A DNA stretch of 64,000 bases from NCBI GenBank assembly GCA_038373885.1, contig JAWZYV010006146.1:248001-312000 (forward strand), given 5' to 3'. The notes beneath the pieces were generated by a model. It ran no database searches. It was not told where the DNA came from and was given only the letters and a program-made list of their open reading frames with translations. Source of the DNA: Cheiracanthium punctorium (taxonomy: Eukaryota; Arthropoda; Arachnida; Araneae; Cheiracanthiidae). The translations under genes were made by a program, and so were the position numbers. This document shows positions 23,489 to 33,846 of the stretch, piece by piece; position 1 is the stretch's first letter, and every line of letters begins with the position of its first letter.

Positions 23489-25187
23489 CAGCGAAACCCA
23501 GATTTTATGTTTCTCAAGGGACTGAGTAAAAAAAATATAAAACACGGGAAATACATAGAAAACAAAAAATCAAACAGAAAAAAACTAAAGGTAGTAAAAA
23601 TGACTCTTTGAAAAGGTATTAGAATCTATATTTTATGAAAAGAACAGTATTATACATTCCATTTTAAGATCATTTTAACACATTTAGTAATGAATACTGG
23701 AGTTTAGGTTGATAATAGTCTGTAATAGTGGGTTGTTTTTTAGTCATTAGGTTCAAAGTAAATGCAGCATCTTCTAGAATTGAAATGCTTTGCAAGTTCT
23801 TTCCCTAGTCTTGGTGAGAAAAAATATAGTCTTTCACTATTTGTAAGCTTTTCAATGCAATATTCAAAGAAAGGATGGACTGTGCTTCTGTTTCTTCTTG
23901 TTCATCTTCATTGGCGGACGAAAAGTCCATAAGGTTGTCTATGGATGGAGCAATAGCTCTTTCAGTTTCACATGTTGCTAAGTTTTCCAGGATGTAATAG
24001 ATAGTCGAAGTCACAGATAAATGTTTCGTTGCCATTCTCAGAGTCTACCACATCCGATTCTTCATCTGTTCCCGGTTCATTAGATACTACAATTCTGCTT
24101 ACTTTAAAACAATGGGAAATGCACTGTTATGTAACGTTTCTCCACGAGGCAGAAATAAAATGCATATACTCTAGAACACTTAACTTTAGTTTACAGGTGC
24201 CATTTAGCATTCCATTTTTGAGTTCAGTTACAGATTTCCGGACAAGTTGCTTTCTACAAAAAACCTTGAATGATCGAATAATGCCGAGATCACAAGGCTG
24301 CAATTTGCTTGTATGATTTAAAGGAAAAAATTCGACACGCACATCAGACAGTTGCAAATCCGGATGTGCACTGAACTAATCAATGAACTAAATTATTTTA
24401 CAACTATGCAACTTCATTTTTTTGTTTAGTTTGTGCAAAAAATCTTCAAAAAGGGCTTGTGTTATCCATGCTTTTTTTTTCTGCTTCATACTTTGTTGGT
24501 AAACTTCTAATGTTTTTGAAGCATCGTGGGTTGCGCGACTTTCCAACAAGAAGAAACATCAGCTTTTTACTTCCATCAGAATTACAGCACAGTAAAATCG
24601 TAAGACGCAATTTAGACATCTTTCCTCCATGGCAGGAATATCTTTTAGCAATGTAACTTTTATCCGGTAGGAAGTTCAAGAAAAGTTCAGTCTTGTATGC
24701 ATTGAATGCTTCCTTTGGAAAAATTTGGTAGATTTTTCTTTCATTCTTCTATTGTAGTTTCATCTATACTTGATAATTTTCCCAAAAGCAATCTATACCC
24801 AAGATTATCTCTTTTTCATCTGGTCAATCCAGTCATTGAATCTGTGAAGTCTTTCAAACCAACAAGCCTATGCCTGATTTCTACAGCTTTTTCTCTTAGT
24901 ATTGGGATATTTACAGGTACATTCGCAGCACGAACTTCTTGAAACCCCTTTACTAAGATAATTTCCAGTTTGTTGTATGGCGATTTTTCCAATGTTCTCC
25001 GTTTCTTGGCATTTTTTTTTTTAGCCACTTTCTTGATGCTTTTTTCAATGCATTATTTTTTCTGTAGTATGGCTTGCAGGGTTGTCACAGGAATTCCTTG
25101 CAATTGAGAGACTGCTACTTTGGTTCCATGAAATTCATCAAATTGTTTAACAATTTCGGCTTTCGCAGCAACAGAAAAGTTTTCCAT
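23489..25187 (-). mobile_element. Tigger/pogo transposon, right end not found
   Basis: The left terminus CAGCGAAACCCAGATTTTAT is preceded by TA (23487-23488), as expected for a Tigger/pogo element. A minus-strand transposase occupies 23805-25187. The matching terminus right of the transposase start was not found before the next element at 25764, so this copy is probably truncated. Confidence 0.7.
23805..25187 (-). pseudogene. Tigger (pogo-family DDE) transposase
   Basis: The start ATG at 25187 opens MENFSVAAKAEIVKQFDEF, a helix-turn-helix region. A helical stretch (KKRRTLEKSPYNKLEIIL) follows, and then the DDE core. The core has a first-Asp region QDTELFLNFLPDKS, GGKMSKLRLTILLC, GKSRNPRCFKNIRSLPTKYE, a second Asp in FID followed by a stop and SAHP (about 24370-24400), and FFPLNHTSKLQPCDLGIIRS (third Asp). 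An acidic C-terminal tail ends at 23805. The order matches Tigger proteins closely. Three frameshifts (frames change near 24750, 24400 and 24100) and stops inactivate it. Pogo-type enzymes cut at TA sites, in line with the TA beside the left terminus. Confidence 0.9.
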
Positions 25188-25763
25188 TTTTTACTCGTCA
25201 TTTTGGCACAAAATAGTAAAAAATGCGACTACTGCATGCTAAACAGAAACTGAATCCAAAAATGTGTAGAAGGGTAAGAACTGTTTTCCCTCCCTGACAA
25301 AAGAAAAGGAGCCACCCTATCTGACTGGTCGCTAGAGTGTTTCTTACCCTGCCCTTCTCATTCCTACACCAATAATACTGCACTTTGTTCTCCCGCCAGC
25401 TGTCCTGTATTCAGGGAAAGAAGCAGTCTGCGACAGAAGGTGTTCAACAAAGGTGGGGGGGAGGGAACCAAACCATTATGTGTCCTCAAAGAATGAGAAA
25501 AAACAGTTTCAGAAGACAGGAGTCTGTGGAATGTGTTTCTGTTTTAATAGATTAACTTTCAAGAACGTGAATTACTTTTAAAAAAGCACAAAAGGAAAAA
25601 TATTGCTCTATCCCAGGGTCCCACTGAGCCAATCTGCCTCTCCTACCCAACAACGATGCAATGACCCAACGTCAAGAATGGGTCTCAGTGAAGCCTCAAC
25701 CATATTGCCTCCTCCGGTACCATCTACAACAAACTTCCCTAGCCCGGATATATTACATATATA
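25188..25763. other. intronic, nothing recognised
   Basis: Mixed-composition sequence between the Tigger remnant and the next pogo-like element. No inverted terminus or coding similarity was found. Confidence 0.4.
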
Positions 25764-27504
25764 CAGTCAACTCCCGCTAATCCGCGAACGCCTGTAATCC
25801 ACGATATATTTCAAATGTAAACAAACAAGTTTGTTTACATTTTGAGCGGAATTTGACTGGTAGTATTACTGTAATAGAAGTTATTTGATTGGCTGAATGT
25901 TATAAAGACATTTATTAATGCTTTTCCACAGGTATTTGGGGTACATAATTTCATATATTTGAGTATATTATCATGTAATTTAGCGTACAGAAACTTATAT
26001 CCTAAGTTACATGTGTTCTGTGACTGGATGTAAATAACGAACTCCGAAGCAATGCACCATCCAATCATATAGCTCCACTCTTTTCAGAGACGATCGTAAA
26101 GATTGACCGTTGCAATTAAAATTGTGTGAAAATATGTAACATGTTTAACTTTAAATGCAAACCGCGATTTGGCAGGCTACACAGCAGTTGCGCAATTTTC
26201 CGATTCTCCCCCCCCTACCCCCTACTTCATCCTTTTGATCTTCTGTCTAGCGATTTATTATGCAACAAAAACTTTCTCCATATAACTGCATTTCTGTAGG
26301 AAGAAAGAAAGAAAAGCATAAACACAGAACACATGGCGTCTCTCGTCTCTCTTTGTTTACATTTAACTGCCGGTCAGCACTTGAAATGAAATGCATGTGT
26401 GTGCGTGAAGAGGATAACATTCTTTTCCTTTTTAAAGCTTATATAATAGCATAGAATATTTTTACATAATGAGAAACCGAAAATTACCTTGCAAGATCGA
26501 AAATTAATGTAATACTGAGATATCAAATATACAAATGATGCACCAAATGCCCCCCCCCCCCTTCGCGAGCGACCAGTGTAATTCCTCCCTTTCTGATTGA
26601 GCTTGTTTATTTTATAAGATATATTTAGTTAAAAATGGTCTTTCAAAGAAATTAAAAACAACACCAACAACTGTTCTTAAAAAAGATTATTTGTTGAAAA
26701 ACTTCCAGATTTGGGGTCCTCTACTGTACTATTACTTTTGAAGAAGGGTTAGCTCTAGGAGCATGGGCGCCGGCAGCATAGGGAAAGGGGGGGTATGGCC
26801 CCCTCTGGATTTTTTCTTGCTTTTTCGCTCTCTCCAGCATGGTAACCATAAGTTGAAGTAGTCTTTCTCCCCCCCCCCCCCGAGAAATATTCTGCAGGTG
26901 CCCATGTGGGAGACAAGTATTTAAACATTTTGCAAAAGCAATCATTTGGCAGTGACCAAGGTTGGTTGGTTGTGTGTGATTGTTGCAACGCTACACTAGG
27001 GCGATCTGCCAGGGGGGGTGCCTTGGTAGGAGGACTTTCTAAATGGCAGTGACCAAGAGTTACTGACAATTAGAAGGCTTCAGGACAAAATTTCTGAAGA
27101 AAAAGTAAATCTGTTAAACAAATTACAATCACTGCAAAGTTTGAAAAAATGAAAAATAAATAAAAAATGTAGAGAGAATTTATTCTTTTAATTTTGTATT
27201 AGTAACTGTATTTAATATTAAAAATAGTGTTTTAGTTCAGCAGCATAAATATTTTCTTTCATCAGTCCTTTAGTAAATTCTCTGTAAATTTAATTGTATT
27301 TATATTGACATTTAATTGTGTTTTTATTCAACAGCATATGCATTTTCTTTCATCATTTCCTATTTGTTTACAGTAAATTGACTATAATTTAAAGGGAAAT
27401 TCTAAATGTAAAAATGTAAACAAAAAAATTATCTATAATCCGCAAAATCCTGTAATCTGCACAACCCTTGGTCCCAGTGAGTGCAGATTAGAGGGAGTTG
27501 ACTG
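25764..27504. mobile_element. pogo-like transposon with TA duplication
   Basis: Termini CAGTCAACTCCCGCTAATCC and CAGTCAACTCCCTCTAATCT (reverse complement) lie inside TA at 25762-25763 and 27505-27506. Subterminal repeats of CTGTAATC appear on both sides. A plus-strand stretch near 27060-27150 reads LLTIRRLQDKISEEKVNLLN, which may be the coiled tail of a former transposase. The catalytic core is missing. A 145-bp MITE sits inside at 26762-26906. Confidence 0.85.
26762..26906. mobile_element. CATGGGCGCCGGCAG-type MITE
   Basis: The inverted termini are CATGGGCGCCGGCAGCATA (left) and CATGGGCACCTGCAGAATA (right, reverse complement). A partial second copy lies at 42580-42700 in the opposite orientation, sharing GACTACTTCAAC.TATGGTTA and CATG.TGGA.AGAGC.AAAA. 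I found no clear target duplication and do not know the superfamily. Confidence 0.65.
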
Positions 27505-27506
27505 TA

Positions 27507-28313
27507 TACATATATTTGATTATATATAGATATTTATTTATATACCTAAATTTATGGAAGAAACGGCATTTACAAATATAAAAAATAGTAAGAATAAGAT
27601 AGATAGAAGCCGCAGCGTTTACAAGTATAAAAGTTTTTAAAAAGTAATTGCGGCTTTTATGATATTGTAAAAAAATTTTTAGCCAATCTTCAACGAAAAA
27701 TCATAAAAAATTTTTAGTAATAATTGTCTCAAAAGATGGCGCCACCACCGTGCACATACATTTTAGCGGAGCACGGAGCACAGCGTAATGAATCAGAATG
27801 CGAGCCTACCCTGTTGAAAAGCAGTTTGATCCAATGCTGTGGGTGGGTACATAAATCCAACCGATGTGTCCTCCTCAATTAAGTAAAAAAAAAGGAAGTT
27901 TTTTATGTCTACATTTTAGAACTATAATTAAATTTTGATGAAGGTTTTAATATATATATTTTGATGGGCTAAAATTCCTTAAAATAGTTCCGCAAAAATG
28001 CACTACCCTCGATTAACCACACCCCTGTGTTCCAATGAACGTAAATTGTTCTCGAGTCCAGACTGGCCAGGTCAGCAATCGCCAAGTGTCCCCGGCATAA
28101 GTGAGGGGTCCCCCAACTCCAGCGAGGCTTCCCCAAAATGGAAAAGTAATTTGATAAACATCAGAGTATTGTACCAAAGTAGGCTGTGGCATTTCTGATA
28201 ATTTTCTAGTTAATTAAGCTCATTTTCGTGGGTACAGTGTTTCTTTCATAAATTATGGTACTACTTAAATTTTATTTGTACTACTCAAAGAATGTTTTTA
28301 TAATTGATTATGC

Positions 28314-28345
<32 letters not shown>

Positions 28346-28740
28346 GTTGCTGTGGCATCACGAACGTGCAATAATTAAAAAAATTCTGTTCTACAATTGT
28401 GACAAAAATAAATGTACCTTAAATATATATTGTTTCATGAGGGTTAAAAGTGAATTATTTTGAAGTGCAAAATTCTGATTCCAAAGATTTTACAAGTAGA
28501 AATAAAATTCAAATAATAATAAAAAATCAATAAGTAGGAAATTAAAAATGAAAAAATAAATAAATATTTACTTGACTAAAACATGAATTAATTACTAGTA
28601 TTCCTGTATTTAAAAAAAAAAAAAAAAGAGCAGAAAAATGATAGTGCAGCACAGGGATTAAAACCTTAACGCCAGAATGGCACTTCACTGCATTACCGAT
28701 TCCGCCAGATGTGCTCTAATTTTGCATGTAACTTACATTT
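27507..28740. other. intronic; possible SINE head and A-tracts
   Basis: No gene was found. Long A tracts occur at 28317-28342 and 28612-28627. On the minus strand, about 28655-28720 reads GGCGGAATCGGTAATGCAGT and then GGTTTTAATCC, which look like degenerate A and B boxes of a tRNA-derived SINE adjoining repeat copy B. Confidence 0.4.
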
Positions 28741-28897
28741 CAAGTTTTAGTGAAGTGGTTCGAAAATATATATTAATTTTCTCAACTGTGTTTGAGTATT
28801 GCGTCTTAGTATTTTACACTTACTACATTCACATGGCATACTACCACTATGCCAAGGATCATTGAAATCTGTTTCTCTGAAGCCGTGCCTCCTCCTT
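28741..28897 (-). repeat. dispersed repeat, copy B (intron 3, near exon 3)
   Basis: This is the inverted partner of 15827-15985, about 89% identical over 157 bp. It ends 51 bp downstream of ARL15 exon 3 in the direction of transcription. The two copies therefore sit in opposite orientation at the two ends of the same 13.2-kb intron. Confidence 0.85.
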
Positions 28898-28948
28898 GTT
28901 AGTTTCAATCATTAAGGAAATGATGCAATAGCTTTGAAATGTAATTAC

Positions 28949-29008
28949 CTCCCAGTTCTTTAATATCCACAATTGTATCCTTTAAAGGAAGTGTTTTAAT
29001 ATTAAAAC
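28949..29008 (-). CDS. ARL15: ARL15 coding exon 3 (switch I to G3)
   Basis: A 60-bp exon with a TTTTTAG acceptor and a GGGAG|GTAATT donor. The phases fit: it receives one base of a Gly codon from exon 2 and passes one base of the next Gly to exon 4. It encodes FNIKTLPLKDTIVDIKELG. In Arf-like proteins this covers switch I (TTGFN) through the interswitch strands to the G3 motif. ELGG in place of WDxGG is as in ARL15. Introns of 22.7 kb and 13.2 kb flank it. Confidence 0.87.
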
Positions 29009-29349
29009 CTAAAAATACATAAAATAAGTTTTAATACAGGACTTCAAATTGTAAATACAAGACATTTTAAATGTTTTTTTTAGTTAAATATTTTTGCTAA
29101 AACACCAAACAAAAATACTGTTTACTTAAAAGAAAAAACTTTATCCTTTTATATTTATGTTGTGTTGAACAATGCCATTGATCATGTAAGCTTTTCACTC
29201 CCACTATACTCTCTCATTAAATAAAGCAGTGTGTCTTGTAGAAATAGCTATTAAAAAATAAGTGAGAAATATTTAAATAGCAAAAACTGCAAACTTTAGA
29301 TTTAAAAAATATCTCTAATTGTAAGAAGATTTTCAAAGGCTTAGCTGAT

Positions 29350-29706
29350 TCTATTGTCCTGAAATGGATTCCCACTCATTATGGTATAGAGTGAAATGAG
29401 AAAGCTGATTTCCTGGCAAAGAAAGGGACCTCTGTTTAACAAAAAACTTACTACAAACATCCTTCAATACTGCAGAACTTCTAATTAAATTAAAATTCAA
29501 GAAGAGGTTCACCTCCTACCTTTTAAATGAAGCTAAGGGAAAGACCTGGGAGTGTCTCACAAATTGAAGGCCCAATATTCCTGATTGTCCTCATCATGTT
29601 GCAGTAGCATTATTCTGTCTTTTAACTAGACACAATTGCTTAAATGCCCATCTCTTCAAAATTGGTCTTAAAAATTCTAATGCTTGTACTCTTTGTGACT
29701 GATCAA
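29350..29706 (+). pseudogene. LINE fragment: RNase H and C-terminal zinc region
   Basis: A decayed segment of a non-LTR retrotransposon. Near 29365-29440 it reads VLKWIPTHYGIE and NEKADFLAKKGTSV, matching the conserved end of an RNase H domain. At about 29597-29698 it reads ALFCLLTRHNCLNAHLFKIG followed by CTLCD, the downstream RL.TGH...HL...G....C..C block of Jockey/I-type LINEs. Stops and frame changes separate the parts. No reverse transcriptase domain remains, and the 3' tail is not identifiable. Confidence 0.8.
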
Positions 29707-31103
29707 TTTTAAGCATATTTACAAATGCACTGCATTAAATTCTTTTACTTTAACTGTTTTGAAGTACTGGGAAGCAGGGGCGGATCCAGAGAAACAATCT
29801 GGGGGGAGCTCCGTTTTTCATTAGGATGATACATTGATTTCCCAATACTTTTTCTCTCAAGGTATAATTAGACATGGTATATCACAACTAAATAAGTATG
29901 TTGTCTGCTGCAAGAACCGCCGAAAGAAAGCTCGGAAGGGGGGTGGGCAGAGCTATCCTGCGCCCTATATTTAAGGCCGATGCTCATAAGCCACGTGTTT
30001 TATGAGTTTCGATGGACGACGGGACTGATACGGGGGGAAATTTTCCCTTGCTTTCTCCATTGTATGGGGTCAGGATTTTCAGTTTAACACATTAGTATTT
30101 TGTTGGTAGATACCGACAGTTCATTAAAAGTCATAAATTTTGCCAGAAAAATGTCGCCTTAACTACTCTAGTGACGACAAGACGTGGCTAACCAGCAACG
30201 ACCTTTATTCATGCTGTTGTTCGCTGGCCCTACCCATTAACATTTTAGTGTGTACAGAGTATAATTGCTGAATGCATTATTGAAACCATTTCACAGCCAC
30301 CATGCAATATACAGTGTTCACAGCATGCATTTTCGCATTTTAGAATGGCATTAAGTTTTCCAGATTAAGTAATTCCCATCCTTTTTTGTGAGGACTGTAG
30401 TAAACCAACCTCAATTGCTACTTACAACTATTATCATTATTATTACCTGCTATTTACAATGAGCTTTCTTTTTTAAAACCAGACCAGCTATATATTGCCA
30501 GGTACTCGCTTTGTCTGATATCTTAGAATATGTTTTACTTTTATAATGAGGATTTGTACCCATACATCTGGGTGGTGTGGACAACTTATGAGAGCAGTTG
30601 AAAGAATGGAAGCTGTACAAATTGCGGAGGGTTGGATTGTTCGTCTATGCTTCAGCATCACTTAAGGGCAATGCTGATTGCCGCTGCGTCTAACGTGACT
30701 GCAGTGGGTAAGAGGACATTCTCGCAACTAATTTTACGACTTTTTAATGGCAATTCGGGGTTTACCAATAAAAGATTTCTGCACTAAACTGCAAACTATG
30801 TCCCATATAAAACGAGAGAGCAATGGAAGATTTTGTCCCCGTATCAGTGTGCCGTTGTCCATTCAAGTATGGTGGAGCCTGCTAAAGTGATCACCTTGGA
30901 AAAGAGAACGTCTGTCTATAGTGACAACTTTAATGCAATTTCGCTTTACAACCATCACACTGTACCACCTTTGTAAGGTGACCAATTTTGTTCTTCCCAA
31001 GGGTAGACCCATTAGGCAGGTTCTACTGTACAAATAAAACTCTGAACTGTGCTTCAGCCACTGTGACGATAGCGAGTCAATAAAATTTGCCCCTCCTTCT
31101 GTA
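29707..31103. other. intronic; orphan hAT end and weak hAT C-terminal trace
   Basis: The left hAT-type terminus CAGGGGCGGATCCAGAG starts at 29775, but no right partner was seen. Around 30665-30760 the plus strand reads AMLIAAASNVTAVGKRTFSQ, which faintly resembles the hAT dimerisation motif. No intact frame is present. Confidence 0.4.
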
Positions 31104-32018
31104 TTGGGTTGGAGGGAAAGTTCTGTCGTATTTTAAAGAAAATATTTGAATTCATTTATAAAAATATGTGTTTAATATTAATCAATTATATATGCTCCGT
31201 TATTTCTTACAACCTGTTGCCATCTTTCAGGTAACCTGTGAATTCCTGTTTTGTAGAAGTTCTCGTCCTTGGAGTTAAAATAGTCAGCAACTGCCTTAGA
31301 AACACTTTCAAAAGACTTGAATTTTTCCCCCGTTAGATAATTTTGCAGAGATCTGAACAGGTAGTAATCAGATGGTGCAATGTCAGGTGAATGACTAAGG
31401 ACTTCCCATCCTAACGCAGCAACCATTGCAGTATGCGGGGGAGCATTATCGTGGTGGAACACTATTCCTTTTCTGGACGCTAATGCTGGCCTTTTTTTTT
31501 TTTTTTTTTTTTGATAGCTGCATTCAATTTATCCAGCTGATTGCAGTACAGATTCGCGTTGATGGTTTTTCCCTGTTTCAGCAACTCGTAGTACACTGGA
31601 TTTTTCCTGTCCCACCACAAACAAAGCAGTACATTTCGTTGATGGATACTTTTTTAACTGTTGCTGATGATGTTTCTCATTGGCAGTAAGATTTTTTTCT
31701 CTTAATATTCTTGTAAAGAATCCACTTTTCATCTCCAGTAACCAGCCTGTCCAAAAACGGCTCCAGATCTGTCTAATCAGATGTGATGAACACATTCTTA
31801 CAAGATCAGACATTGCATTTTATCTACCGACATGTTTTTCACTTTAAATATCACAAGTAAATGATGAATGGTAAAAAAGGGCACCTTTTATATTATAAAG
31901 CAGCTAAAAAAACAAAACAAAAAATCCGATCAACTCACCAACCAGATGTTTGTTTGGTTTTTTTTTACAAGAAAAATCACCTGCCTTAAAATATGACAGA
32001 ACTTTCCCTCCAACCCAA
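31104..32018 (-). mobile_element. mariner transposon, internally deleted
   Basis: The termini TTGGGTTGGAGGGAAAGTTC are identical over this stretch, and the inverted repeats match at about 32 of 33 positions. TA lies on both sides (31102-31103 and 32019-32020). The 915-bp length is shorter than the usual 1.3 kb. An untranslated leader and a short N-terminal start (MSVDKMQC) are followed directly by the middle of the transposase, which indicates an internal deletion. Confidence 0.93.
31178..31830 (-). pseudogene. mariner transposase fragment (DD34D)
   Basis: In order on the minus strand there is HLIRQIWSRFW, then the GDEKWI catalytic-Asp motif (about 31715, in a shifted frame), then MFHHDNAPPHTAMVAALGWE (second Asp, near 31440-31460), SPDIAPSDYYLFRSLQNYL (third Asp) and HRLPERWQQVVRNNGAYI at the end. 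A 22-base T run (31493-31512 on the plus strand) and frameshifts break the frame between the first two motifs. The N-terminal helix-turn-helix is missing. This is a cut-and-paste transposase remnant that cannot be active. Confidence 0.92.
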
Positions 32019-32254
32019 TATAAAAATAAAAGCTCTATCATTTTTGTAAATAGAAAAATTATGTTTAGTCCACAAGGATTCAATAAGTATTGGTGTAAAT
32101 ATTCTTGGCATATGTGTGTGTGTATATATATATATATATAGTTGGCTCTCTGTTTAACGACTTTCAAGGAACCGTGAAAATGTGAAAAATCATCTTTAAA
32201 TAGAGATCTTCCATAAACAGAATTTGTAAAAGAATAACATTTCCCTTTACACTT

Positions 32255-32440
32255 TGGAAGGTGCCTGGTTCAAAATCAGTTCGTGACCACCGACCTAACT
32301 GTTCGGAGTTTTCCGTGCTTTCCTCCGAAACTTTGCGTAAATAAGGGTTAGGACCCCTTAGAAAGACCCCCCACAGAGTGCACCCCACCCATCCACTTAG
32401 ATTCCATGTGCAGATAATTGGCCGTAATCATACAGCACCA
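32255..32440 (+). repeat. tRNA-derived SINE, family 1 (5'-truncated)
   Basis: It starts at the B-box part (GGTGCCTGGTTCAAAATC) and continues through GAGTTTTCCGTGCTTTCCTC, AAGGGTTAGGACCCCTTAGA and CAGATAATTGGCCGTAATC. It is the same body as the copy at 38965-39200. Confidence 0.8.
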
Positions 32441-33019
32441 ACATCAAACCTTTACACTTTACATTCTTAGGACTGTGAATATTTTTCTTGATATATTAGC
32501 GTATTTAAAGATGTTACTTTTATTATCATTACATTATTTTATTATCCACAAAAAATTATTTTAAGTTACCTTAAAAAAAAGGTAATAAAAGCAAGCAGTA
32601 CAATAAAATTAGGTTTCAAGAAAATCAAAATGAGTCAGTTGTTTCATTTTTCGCCTTCCTGTTATTCTTTCTTCCAGATTTCCTCAAATGTGAAGTGTGT
32701 CAGCTTCCATTTTATGAATTTTTCTAGCTAACCAGCCGAAGCCTGAAAATTTTGCATTCCAATTTTTTCTGCCAGAATAACAGAACTGCAGTAATTGCTT
32801 GATTTTATTTTATTTTGGTAATATGAACAATTATCTACATGAGGGATCTAGGCCAAGTATGGGGTGCCCTACGTGCAGAACCTTATTATCGCATGGGCAA
32901 ATCAGGACTTTGTCCAGGGCCCCCGGCTCAAAAGGTCCACACTTTAAAATGTTGTTCTGAAATATTCTTTTTTATATCAAAATTTTATGAAAAATAAGAC
33001 AAAAATCATTGATTGGGGG

Positions 33020-33178
33020 GGGGGGGGGGTGTCTTAATCCGTATTTATGAGAAGTTTCGGAGAAAACTACGCAAGACTCCGAATGGCTAGATTGACGGAC
33101 GCGACCTGAGTTTGAACCAGGCACTTTTCTTCTCCCAGTTGCGAGCGCTATGCACTCAGCCACTCGCTGGGCCTCCAG
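33020..33178 (-). repeat. tRNA-derived SINE, family 1
   Basis: On the minus strand it reads CCCAGCGAGTGGCTGAGTGC (A-box region), CCTGGTTCAAACTCAGGTCG (B box) and then TTCGGAGTCTTGCGTAGTTT. The antisense tail is truncated at a G/C run near 33018. Confidence 0.75.
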
Positions 33179-33309
33179 AAATTGGAGTTATGTGTTATAG
33201 TTATGTGATGTTATGTGGCAAGCCTATACTAGAGGCATCTGCATTCTGGGGGGCTCGCTTTGGTCGGATGATTTTTTCAGAGGTTCTAATGTGTATTCAC
33301 TTTAAATCC

Positions 33310-33440
33310 AGAGAAAACCATCTGGAAAAACTCCAGATAGTTAGATCGACAGCTGCGCGGTAGGCCAAAACGCAGGACCTTCATACTTCAGCCGTCTATC
33401 ATGCCGAGTGTCTTATCCACTCGGCCATGGTGAGGCCCAG
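33310..33440 (-). repeat. tRNA-derived SINE, related head
   Basis: On the minus strand it reads CACCATGGCCGAGTGGATAA (A box), GGTCCTGCGTTTTGGCC in the B-box position and GGTTTTCTCTGGA in the body. It is related to family 1 but has a different tRNA-like head. Confidence 0.65.
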
Positions 33441-33466
33441 AAATTAGAATGTTGGATGCTCTTACT

Positions 33467-33679
33467 TCATGCAACCCTTTGCATGCAGAAGTGCCTTGGC
33501 AAACTCTTCCAATCGGCCACATTGACTTTTCGGCCGTTTGGATTTGGATACCGAACTAAATTTTTGTGCTGCTTCAAGTATTTTCTCTTTGCTTCTAAAA
33601 TATCTTTCAGAATACACTCAGGTAGTTGAGATTGTCTTGCGAATTGCACTTTTGACATTCCCCGACACTTTTTTCCCAC
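33467..33679 (-). pseudogene. pogo-type transposase N-terminal DNA-binding domain
   Basis: The 70-codon frame reads GMSKVQFARQSQLPECILKD and then ILEAKRKYLKQHKNLVRY. This matches the helix-turn-helix (CENP-B N-terminal/psq-like) region of pogo transposases, with its SKxQ.A...GLP.STLKDIL pattern. Its place next to the right terminus fits a minus-strand element. Stops upstream and the missing catalytic domain show it is a relic. Confidence 0.7.
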
Positions 33680-33846
33680 TCTTAAAAAAAAAATTCCCTT
33701 GTTCCTGTAGCGTAAGATGAAAAAAGAAATCGCTGTTAAACAGAATCGACGTCGTCTTTGAATAGAAATTTTTTATGCTGGAGTTGCTCGTATTTTGAAA
33801 TATCATCTTTGGAAAGAGATTGTCGCTAAACAGAGAGTCAACTGTA

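Larger units (their letters stand above)
32139..33844 (-). mobile_element. pogo-like transposon with nested SINEs
   Basis: The left terminus TAGTTGGCTCTCTGTTTA and the right terminus CAGTTGACTCTCTGTTTA (reverse complement) pair well. The left C of CAG appears mutated to T within a TA microsatellite, and the right flank is TA (33845-33846). A transposase N-terminus lies on the minus strand near the right end. Three tRNA-derived SINE copies have inserted (32255-32440 plus, 33020-33178 minus, 33310-33440 minus). Confidence 0.82.
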
